The position numbers and the translations under genes were made by a program. DNA of 64,000 nt from Mycolicibacterium tusciae JS617 (GTDB lineage Bacteria; Actinomycetota; Actinomycetes; Mycobacteriales; Mycobacteriaceae). The stretch is taken from assembly GCF_000243415.2 (NCBI RefSeq), contig NZ_KI912270.1, positions 3,472,001-3,536,000 on the forward strand, given 5' to 3'. Below, piece by piece: positions 26,411 to 33,318 of the stretch (positions within the stretch are counted from its first letter, which is position 1; each line of letters begins with the position of its first letter). The notes beneath the pieces were generated by a model. That model did not search any database, was not told the origin of the DNA, and saw nothing but the letters and a program-made list of their open reading frames with translations.

Positions 26411-26416
26411 TAGAAT
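26411..26416 (+). promoter_or_regulatory. Candidate -10 element for psd
   Basis: TAGAAT ends 9 nt before the psd ATG. At this spacing transcription would start at or within a few bases of the ATG, giving a nearly leaderless mRNA, which is common in mycobacteria. No good -35 is visible. The same string CGTAGAATCGC occurs before mnhA. Confidence 0.35.
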
Positions 26417-26425
26417 CGCCCCACG

Positions 26426-27151
26426 ATGGCCAGACGCCCCGATATTCAATCCGGCCCGGCACGCTTCGCCGCGCTGGTGCGTTCCTCCGTACCTCCGATG
26501 CACCCGGCCGGCCTACCGTTCGTCGGCGCGAGCCTCGCCGTGGCGGCACTGGGCTACCACAACCGCTGGCTGCGGCGTGCGGGACTCGTTTCCGCAGTGG
26601 CCAACGCCGCGTTCTTCCGGCACCCGCCACGCGTACCACCGGAGCGTCCCGGCCTTGTCGTGGCACCCGCAGACGGCCTGATCTGCCTCATCGAGGAAGC
26701 GGTGCCACCTGCCGAACTCGGCCTGCCCGCAACGCCATTGCCGCGGGTCAGCATCTTCTTGTCGATATTGGACACCCACGTGCAACGCGTGCCGATCAGC
26801 GGTGAAGTGGTCGCGGTGTCCCACCAGCCCGGGAAATTTCACTCGGCCGAACTCGAGGCCGCCAGCGAGGACAACGAACGCAACAGCATCGTCATCAACA
26901 CACCGGACGGTGTGCAGGTGATCGCCGTGCAGATCGCCGGCCTCGTGGCCCGCCGCATCATCTGTGACGCGAAGGTGGGTGACCAACTGACGATCGGCGA
27001 CACGTATGGCCTGATCCGGTTCGGTTCACGGCTCGACACCTACCTACCGGCCGGCTCGAACCTCCTGGTTACCGTCGGTCAGCGCGCACTCGGCGGCGAA
27101 ACAGTATTGGCCGAGCTGGCGCCCCCAGCCGCCGGGGCGGCTCAGGCATGA
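26426..27151 (+). CDS. psd: Phosphatidylserine decarboxylase (short PSD-A type)
   Basis: This 241-residue proenzyme converts phosphatidylserine to phosphatidylethanolamine. The self-cleavage Gly200-Ser201 lies in IRFGSRLD; the Ser becomes the pyruvoyl group of the alpha chain. Upstream it has PADG (Asp83) and [11 protein letters not shown] (His118) of the cleavage triad. A hydrophobic N-terminal segment (about 30-60) could anchor it. The next gene, pssA, supplies its substrate and overlaps by 4 nt, so the pair forms a phospholipid operon. Confidence 0.95.
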   Translation: MARRPDIQSGPARFAALVRSSVPPMHPAGLPFVGASLAVAALGYHNRWLRRAGLVSAVANAAFFRHPPRVPPERPGLVVAPADGLICLIEEAVPPAELGLPATPLPRVSIFLSILDTHVQRVPISGEVVAVSHQPGKFHSAELEAASEDNERNSIVINTPDGVQVIAVQIAGLVARRIICDAKVGDQLTIGDTYGLIRFGSRLDTYLPAGSNLLVTVGQRALGGETVLAELAPPAAGAAQA

Positions 27152-27999
27152 TCAGACCCCGCGTCAAGGCGCCGGTGGTCAGCCTGCGCATCCTGCCCAG
27201 CGCCATGACTGTGGCCGCCATCTGCTTCGGGTTGAGTGCGGTCAAGTTCGCGCTCGACGATCGTGCGACCGAGGCGATGGCCTTCCTTGCCATCGCCGCG
27301 ATTCTCGACGCGCTCGACGGCCGGATGGCCAGGATCCTCAAGGCGACGTCCCGGATGGGCGAGGAGATCGATTCCCTCGCCGATGCGGTGAATTTCGGTG
27401 TCGCGCCGGCGTTCATCGTCTACGGGACGTTGCTCTCGACGTCCCGCATCGGGTGGATCGTGGTGCTGCTGTACGCGGTGTGCATCGTGTTGAGGCTGGC
27501 CCGATTCAACGCGATGCTCGATGTAGCCAAGCCCGATTACGAGAACAAGTACTTCGTCGGCATGCCCGCTCCCGCGGGTGCGATCGGCGCCATCGGTCCG
27601 CTGGCGGCGAAGATGCAGTTTGGTGAGGGATGGTGGACATCTGAACCCGCGGTGGTGATCTGGATAATCGGCGTCTCGCTGCTGGCGGTCAGCTCGCTGC
27701 CGATGCGCAAGATTCATACCTTCTCGGTGTCGCCCAACATGATCGCGCCGCTGCTCGCTCTGTTGGCCATGGGCGTCGCGGCGTCGATCCTCTTTCCCTA
27801 CCTGGTGATCCTGGCGATCATCCTCGGCTACGTCATCCATATCCCGTTCGCGATCCGGACCCGGCGGTTCCTGGCCGCGCATCCCGAAGTGTGGGGCGAC
27901 AAACCTCGCCAACAGCGGCAGGCGCGACGGGCGATTCGCCGCGCGCAGCCGCACCGGAGATCCGTCACGCGACTCGGATTGCGCAGGCCGGGCTCCTGA
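27148..27999 (+). CDS. pssA: CDP-diacylglycerol-serine O-phosphatidyltransferase
   Basis: This 283-residue membrane enzyme joins serine to CDP-diacylglycerol. The CDP-alcohol phosphatidyltransferase signature DG-x2-AR-x8-G-x3-D-x3-D is perfect (D57, G58, A61, R62, G71, D75, D79). About eight hydrophobic segments span the protein, and the C-terminal 40 residues are very basic ([15 protein letters not shown]). It overlaps psd by 4 nt and is followed 1 nt later by the AAA ATPase gene. Order psd-pssA-ATPase equals Rv0437c-Rv0435c. Confidence 0.95.
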   Translation: MIRPRVKAPVVSLRILPSAMTVAAICFGLSAVKFALDDRATEAMAFLAIAAILDALDGRMARILKATSRMGEEIDSLADAVNFGVAPAFIVYGTLLSTSRIGWIVVLLYAVCIVLRLARFNAMLDVAKPDYENKYFVGMPAPAGAIGAIGPLAAKMQFGEGWWTSEPAVVIWIIGVSLLAVSSLPMRKIHTFSVSPNMIAPLLALLAMGVAASILFPYLVILAIILGYVIHIPFAIRTRRFLAAHPEVWGDKPRQQRQARRAIRRAQPHRRSVTRLGLRRPGS

Positions 28000-28000
28000 C

Positions 28001-30220
28001 GTGACCGGTTATGACTCGGGGCGCTCTGGAACCGACCGCCCCGCCCTCAAACAGCAGCTCACGCTGACCGCACGCCTGAACACGTCCGCGTTGGACACTC
28101 GACGTGGCGTGGTCAGGCTTCATCCCGAGGTCATTGCCGCACTCGGCATCCGGGAATGGGATGCGGTGACGCTGACGGGCTCTCGGACAACTGCCGCAGT
28201 GGCCGGGGTGGCGTCGCCGGGAACACCCGCGGGCACCGCTCTGCTCGACGACGTCACGCTGTCCAATGCCGGCGTTCGCGAGGACACCGCGGTGCTGGTC
28301 GCGCCGGCAACCGTGTACGGCGCACGATCGGTGACGCTGTCCGGCTCGAACCTCGCCACCCGGTCGATTTCGCCTGCGACGCTGCGCCAGGCCCTGCTGG
28401 GCAAGGTGATGATGGTGGGCGACACGGTTTCGCTGCTGCCGCGTGAGCTCGGCCCGGACATCCCCACGTCGGCGGCCACCTCCGCACTCGCCTCGTCGGT
28501 CGGCATCACCTGGACATCCGAACTTCTCACCGTGACAGGTGTCGATCCCTCGGGACCCGTTAGCGTACAACCAAATTCACTTGTGAGCTGGGGCGACGGC
28601 GTGACTCCCACGCGGAACACCACATCCGGACAAGCGACCATCACCGCCGCCACGGAGTCGACTGCCAGCACCGTCAGCTTCGACGATCTCAAGGGCGCGC
28701 ACGCCCAGGCCTCTCGGCTGGCCGAATGGTTGAAGCTCGCTCTCGACCAGCCACAGCTTCTCGAGACATTAGGCGCCACAGCCAATCTCGGCGTGCTGGT
28801 GTCCGGGCCGGCCGGGGTCGGCAAGGCCACCATGGTGCGGACGGTCTGCACCGATCGGCGGCTCGTCGAACTGGACGGCCCCGAGGTGGGTGCGCTTCGC
28901 GCGGAGGACCGGCTCACCAGCGTCTCATCCGCGGTGTCCACCGTCCGCGACGGAGGCGGCGTGCTGCTCATCACGGATATCGACGCGCTGCTCCCCTCGC
29001 CCGCGGAACCCGTTGCGACATTGATCCTCACCGAGTTGCGCACCGCCGTCGCCACTCGTGGCGTCGCGTTCGTCGCCACCTCGGCGCTACCCGACAACGT
29101 CGATCCGCGGCTGCGGGCACCCGAGCTCTGCGACCGCGAGCTGGGCCTGAGTCTGCCCGACGGGGCCATCCGCAGGCAGCTACTGGAGGTGCTGTTGCGC
29201 GGCGTCCCGGCCGGCACTCTGGAGCTCGGCGAAATTGGCGAACGCACACCGGGTTTCGTCGTTGCCGATCTGGCAGCCCTGGTGCGCGAGGCCGCACTCC
29301 GGGCGGCGGCCAGGGCCAGCGCCGACGGCGAGCCACCGGCATTGACGCAAGACGACCTGACCGGTGCGCTGCGCGTCATCCGTCCCCTTTCCCGGTCGGC
29401 CACCCAAGAGGTGTCGGTCGGTTCGGTGACGCTCGAGGATGTCGGCGACATGGCCGAGACCAAGCAGGCGCTGACCGAGGCCGTGCTGTGGCCCCTGCAG
29501 CATCCGGAGACCTTCGAGCGCCTCGGTGTCGAGCCGCCGCGCGGCGTGCTGCTCTACGGTCCGCCCGGCTGCGGAAAGACCTTCGTGGTGCGCGCACTGG
29601 CCAGCTCGGGCCGGCTAAGCGTGCATGCCGTCAAGGGCGCCGAGCTGATGGACAAATGGGTCGGTGCGTCGGAGAAGGCGGTGCGCGACCTGTTCCGCCG
29701 CGCACGCGATTCGGCACCGTCGCTGGTATTCCTCGACGAACTCGACGCCTTGGCACCGCGGCGCGGACAGAGTTTCGACTCCGGCGTCACCGACCGGGTG
29801 GTCGCGTCCCTGCTCACCGAACTCGACGGCATCGAGCCGCTGCGCAACGTCGTGGTACTCGGAGCGACAAACCGGCCCGACCTGATCGACCCTGCTCTGC
29901 TGCGGCCCGGCCGGCTCGAGAAGCTGGTGTTCGTCGAGCCGCCCGACACCGAGGCGCGCCGCGAAATCCTGCGCACCGCAGGTAAATCCGTCCCACTCGC
30001 CGACGACGTCGACTTGGATGCGTTGGCCGGGCAGCTGGACGGTTACAGTGCCGCGGACTGCGTGGCGCTGCTGCGCGAGTCCGCCCTAACGGCGATGAGA
30101 CGCTCCATCGACGCCGCCGCCGTCACCGCCGACGATGTCGCCAAGGCACGCGAGACCGTGCGGCCGTCCCTTGATCCTGTTCAGGTCGAGTCGCTGCGGG
30201 CCTTCTCCGCGGCGCGCTGA
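28001..30220 (+). CDS. CDC48-like tandem AAA+ ATPase
   Basis: This 739-residue protein has an N-terminal double-psi barrel-like region (about 15-180) and two AAA domains. D1 (about 230-440) has a degenerate Walker A GPAGVGKAT and a Walker B reading LLITDID, lacking the catalytic Glu. D2 (about 480-720) is intact: YGPPGCGKT (519-527), LVFLDELDA and LLRPGRLEK. So D2 should hydrolyse ATP while D1 is structural or binding only. By position it is Rv0435c. Substrates are unknown; CDC48 relatives unfold proteins. GTG start, 1 nt after pssA. Confidence 0.9.
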   Translation: MTGYDSGRSGTDRPALKQQLTLTARLNTSALDTRRGVVRLHPEVIAALGIREWDAVTLTGSRTTAAVAGVASPGTPAGTALLDDVTLSNAGVREDTAVLVAPATVYGARSVTLSGSNLATRSISPATLRQALLGKVMMVGDTVSLLPRELGPDIPTSAATSALASSVGITWTSELLTVTGVDPSGPVSVQPNSLVSWGDGVTPTRNTTSGQATITAATESTASTVSFDDLKGAHAQASRLAEWLKLALDQPQLLETLGATANLGVLVSGPAGVGKATMVRTVCTDRRLVELDGPEVGALRAEDRLTSVSSAVSTVRDGGGVLLITDIDALLPSPAEPVATLILTELRTAVATRGVAFVATSALPDNVDPRLRAPELCDRELGLSLPDGAIRRQLLEVLLRGVPAGTLELGEIGERTPGFVVADLAALVREAALRAAARASADGEPPALTQDDLTGALRVIRPLSRSATQEVSVGSVTLEDVGDMAETKQALTEAVLWPLQHPETFERLGVEPPRGVLLYGPPGCGKTFVVRALASSGRLSVHAVKGAELMDKWVGASEKAVRDLFRRARDSAPSLVFLDELDALAPRRGQSFDSGVTDRVVASLLTELDGIEPLRNVVVLGATNRPDLIDPALLRPGRLEKLVFVEPPDTEARREILRTAGKSVPLADDVDLDALAGQLDGYSAADCVALLRESALTAMRRSIDAAAVTADDVAKARETVRPSLDPVQVESLRAFSAAR

Positions 30221-30226
30221 CGACAA

Positions 30227-31279
30227 TTACGGCCGCGCCTCGAGCACGAGGTTGAACGGCGTCTCGGTAGCCCGGCGGAAGCGGGTGAAGCCGCCACCGT
30301 CGACCACGACTTCGCGCAGCCGCGCTTCACCGGCCTGGGCGCCGAGCGCGGGGCCTTTGCGCGCCAAGGAAACTGGGACGCAGATCTGCGTTGACGCGCC
30401 GTACATCACTCGACCCACCGGATTCAGGTTGTCGGCCACCCGGTCGTTGGCGAACGGCTCCACGAGCATCACGGTGCCGTCGTCGTTGATGGCCGCACGC
30501 GCGTGCCGTGACACGCTGACCGGGTCGGCCATATCGTGCAGACAGTCGAAAAACGCGATGAGGTCGAACCCCTTGTCCTGGTAGCCGACGGCATCGGCGA
30601 CTTCGAATCGTGCGTTCGTAGCGCCCGCGGCCGCGGCCTTCTCGGTGGCGACCCTGATCGATTCGTCGTGATAGTCGTAGCCGACGAACTCCGATTCGGG
30701 GAAGGACTTTGCCATCAAGATGGTGCTGGCACCGTGTCCGCATCCGACATCGGCGACCTTGGCCCCGCTGTCGAGTTTTTCGACGACGCCGTCGAGCGCC
30801 GGCAGCCACGAGCCGATCAGGTGCGAGTTGTATCCCGCGCGAAAGAAGCGCTCCGTTCCCTCGAACAAGCAGCGATGATGATCGCCCCACTCCATACCGT
30901 GGCCGGACGTGAAGTTCTCGAGGGTGCGCTCGAGCGCATGAAAGGTGGCCTCGACGATGTTGTACGCGCCGGGCATGTCGACCGGTCCGTTCGGATCGGT
31001 CAGGCACAGGGCCTGCTCAGGACTCAGCGACCACTCGTCGGATGCGGCGTCGTACTCCACGTATCCGCCTGCGCCCTGATTCCCGAGCCATTCCCGGATG
31101 TAGCGCTCGTCGGTTCCTGTCCGTTGCGCCAGCTCCGACGAAGTCACTGGGCCTTTCGCCAGCTCGCGATACAGGCCCAGCCGATCGCCGACGAGAATCA
31201 GCGTCGCACTCATCGCGGCCCCGAGGTCACCGACCGCCTTGCCGAGGAATTCGTTCAATTTCGCTTCGTCGACTGCCAT
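30227..31279 (-). CDS. SAM-dependent methyltransferase with N-terminal winged helix
   Basis: This 350-residue protein has an N-terminal helix-turn-helix dimerisation part (SSELAQRTGTDERYIREWLG). The Rossmann methyltransferase domain has motif I VADVGCGHGASTI near residue 180, an acidic loop SEFVGYDYHDES, and FDLIAFFDCLHDM. It resembles small-molecule O-methyltransferases and the Rv-type rRNA-unlike methyltransferase group; the acceptor is unknown. It is convergent with the AAA ATPase across 6 nt. It starts next to a symmetrical operator/promoter shared with the DUF1707 gene. Confidence 0.88.
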   Translation of the reverse strand: MAVDEAKLNEFLGKAVGDLGAAMSATLILVGDRLGLYRELAKGPVTSSELAQRTGTDERYIREWLGNQGAGGYVEYDAASDEWSLSPEQALCLTDPNGPVDMPGAYNIVEATFHALERTLENFTSGHGMEWGDHHRCLFEGTERFFRAGYNSHLIGSWLPALDGVVEKLDSGAKVADVGCGHGASTILMAKSFPESEFVGYDYHDESIRVATEKAAAAGATNARFEVADAVGYQDKGFDLIAFFDCLHDMADPVSVSRHARAAINDDGTVMLVEPFANDRVADNLNPVGRVMYGASTQICVPVSLARKGPALGAQAGEARLREVVVDGGGFTRFRRATETPFNLVLEARP

Positions 31280-31333
31280 GGCCCCATAGTGGGCGCGCGC
31301 AGGGCCCCGCGTTGGACATTGGCCGCACCACTA

Positions 31334-31395
31334 GATCTTGACACTGACTAGTTATGAGCGCATAGTCGAAAGCAGAACTAGACACTGTCAAGATC
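31334..31395. promoter_or_regulatory. Symmetrical bidirectional promoter/operator
   Basis: Two 20-bp arms, GATCTTGACACTGACTAGTT (31334-31353) and AACTAGACACTGTCAAGATC (31376-31395), are inverted copies with 18 of 20 matches, 22 bp apart. Each arm holds an outward-to-inward TTGACA. On the plus strand TTGACA at 31338 is followed after exactly 17 nt by CATAGT, a fair -10, upstream of the DUF1707 gene. Each arm is also nearly palindromic (CTTGACA-N-TGTCTAG type), so two repressor dimers could bind and shut promoters in both directions. Confidence 0.55.
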
Positions 31396-31412
31396 GAGTT
31401 TCGGGAGGCACC

Positions 31413-31892
31413 ATGGGCGCCGCAGTCGCACCGTCTGTCCGGGCCGGTGATCGCGAACGGGAGCAGACAGCCAATCAGCTGGGCCAGGCACTCGCACAGG
31501 GCTACTTCGCGCTCGACGAGTACGAAACCCGACTGCAAGCGACGTTCGCCGCTCACACCACTGCCGAGCTGCGCGAACTAGTCGCCGACCTGCCCCTGGA
31601 CCGGATTCGGCGCAACGATCCAGCGCGCAGGCAGGCGCGCGAAAGGGCTGCCAAGCGCGGAGTGCAGATCCATCTCGCGGCCTATCTGGCGATGGTGGTC
31701 ATCGTGCTGACCGTGTGGCTGGTCGTCGGCCTCACGGCGGGCGCCTGGTACTTCTGGCCCGTCTGGCCGATCCTCGGCGCAGGCATCGGAGTACTCGGCC
31801 ATGCATTGCCGATCCGTCAGCGCAACCAGTTGTCCATCGCCGCGACCAGTTCGCCGGCACTGGGCACGTGGTCGTCAGCCCAGGCGACATAG
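31413..31892 (+). CDS. DUF1707 and 2TM-domain protein
   Basis: This 159-residue protein starts at ATG 31413 with GGGAGG upstream. The N-terminal DUF1707 (SHOCT-like) module is clear: AGDREREQTANQLGQALAQG and LDEYETRLQATFAAHTTAELRELVADLP, cut here into parts. A basic linker and two hydrophobic segments (about 88-110 and 116-136) follow. Such proteins are common in actinobacteria and of unknown function, sometimes cell-wall stress related. The 3' end overlaps the convergent FAD monooxygenase gene by 76 nt. Confidence 0.82.
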   Translation: MGAAVAPSVRAGDREREQTANQLGQALAQGYFALDEYETRLQATFAAHTTAELRELVADLPLDRIRRNDPARRQARERAAKRGVQIHLAAYLAMVVIVLTVWLVVGLTAGAWYFWPVWPILGAGIGVLGHALPIRQRNQLSIAATSSPALGTWSSAQAT

Positions 31893-33235
31893 CTGTCTGG
31901 CCGGATCAGGACGGCTTCGGGAAGCTCCGGATGCCCGCCGACCACGTGCACGATGTCGGACCGCCCGGTCTGAACCGGCGTGGCCGTGATGAGAACGAAC
32001 TTGCCCGCGCGTAGCAGTTCGTAGACGCGCTTGCCGTTGCAGTCGAGGTCCGGCATCCGGCGGCCCACCATCGGGTTGTCGCCACGCCTGTGTGCGTAGG
32101 CGATACCGATACCGCTGAGGAATTCCCGCATCAGTCGCCTGGTTTTCGGGACGCGTGTCAGCGTGCCGATGACGACGTTCCGCGCGATCCGCTGAATCCT
32201 CGAGCGCCCCAGCACCACCTGATTGAACGCGTCGGTCGTTCGCAGCACCGCGGCACCGACCGGATGCCGCTCTGTCTCATAGCTGTCCAACAACCCCGGC
32301 GGTGCTGTTCCGTTGACCGCGGCGACCAGTTTCCAGCCCAGGTTCATCGCATCCCCGATACCGGTGTTCATGCCCTGCCCACCGAGCGGGGAATGTACGT
32401 GCGCGGCGTCGCCCGCGATGAACACCCGCCCTGCCCGGTAGTGACGCGCCTGTCTGCGTTCCGACAGGAACCGCGAACTCCACTTCATCTCGGACATGCC
32501 GAAATCGTCACCGGCGATGCGCGAGAACGAATCGCGAATCTCGTCCAGCGTCACGGGTTCGGACAGCGGCGCCTGTTCGCGCAGCCGGTCCCAGGCGATG
32601 GCGCGGAACCAGCCATCACCGAACGGAATCATCAGCACCACGCCGCGCTCGTTGGTCACGCCCGTCAAGGTGTCTCCCGGCGCGCGCGCCAGAGCGACGT
32701 CGGCCAGCAGGATGTGTGTCTCGTACTGCTTGCCGACGAAGTCGATGCCGACGAGGTCCCGGATCGTGCTGTGCGCACCGTCGCATCCCACGACGTATTT
32801 CGCGCGGATGGTCTCGCCGTCGGCACATTCCACCGTGACGCCGTCGCCGTCCTGGCTCAACGCGACCACATCGGCGCCGCGGACGATCGGCACCCCGAGT
32901 TCGCCGGCGCGGCTCTCGAGTACCTGCTCGGTGCCGCTTTGGGGGACGACCAGCAACATCGCGTACCTGCCGGGCAGCTCCCGCAGGTCCATCGTCGTTC
33001 CGCCGGGCGGAGCGAGCTCGTACACCGCCACTCCTCGCGGAATCAGATCCTCGGCCATCCCGCGGGCGTCGAGCAGTTCCAAGGTGCGGGCGTGCACTGC
33101 GAAAGCCTTGGTGATGTTGGGTGTCGACGCGCGTTCCTCGAGCACCCGCACAGCCACACCGCCGAGCGCGAGTTCGCAGGCCAGCATCAGCCCGGTGGGC
33201 CCAGCGCCGACCACTACCACATCCGATGTGTCCAT
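31817..33235 (-). CDS. FAD-dependent aromatic-type monooxygenase (class A flavoprotein)
   Basis: This 472-residue flavoprotein of the p-hydroxybenzoate hydroxylase class (PheA/TfdB/polyketide hydroxylase branch) has the dinucleotide motif VVVGAGPTGLM at residues 5-15, the DG motif GCDGAHS near 155, and GDAAHVHSPLGGQGMNTG (GD motif) near 275. It uses NAD(P)H and oxygen to hydroxylate an aromatic substrate, which is not identifiable. The C-terminal thioredoxin-like domain is shortened. I prefer the ATG at 33235, directly before the FAD motif, to the upstream in-frame ATG at 33256. Confidence 0.88.
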   Translation of the reverse strand: MDTSDVVVVGAGPTGLMLACELALGGVAVRVLEERASTPNITKAFAVHARTLELLDARGMAEDLIPRGVAVYELAPPGGTTMDLRELPGRYAMLLVVPQSGTEQVLESRAGELGVPIVRGADVVALSQDGDGVTVECADGETIRAKYVVGCDGAHSTIRDLVGIDFVGKQYETHILLADVALARAPGDTLTGVTNERGVVLMIPFGDGWFRAIAWDRLREQAPLSEPVTLDEIRDSFSRIAGDDFGMSEMKWSSRFLSERRQARHYRAGRVFIAGDAAHVHSPLGGQGMNTGIGDAMNLGWKLVAAVNGTAPPGLLDSYETERHPVGAAVLRTTDAFNQVVLGRSRIQRIARNVVIGTLTRVPKTRRLMREFLSGIGIAYAHRRGDNPMVGRRMPDLDCNGKRVYELLRAGKFVLITATPVQTGRSDIVHVVGGHPELPEAVLIRPDSYVAWADDHVPSAGELVAAMDNWLR

Positions 33236-33265
33236 GAGGCCGGATGGTAGCTGCATCGGCCCACG

Positions 33266-33271
33266 TAGAAT
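33266..33271 (+). promoter_or_regulatory. Candidate -10 element of the mnh operon
   Basis: TAGAAT in the context CGTAGAATCGC is the only good -10-like hexamer in the 83 bp between the FAD monooxygenase and mnhA. It would give a leader of about 40 nt. The -35 region is not convincing. Confidence 0.3.
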
Positions 33272-33318
33272 CGCGTTAAGCCCAGAGCCCTCACCCGGCT
33301 GACACCCCGCTATCCGGA

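Noticed and set aside
26411..26416. Strong promoter claim for TAGAAT before psd
   Set aside because: Kept only as a weak feature: no -35 is convincing, and moeA is just 41 nt upstream, so read-through is possible.
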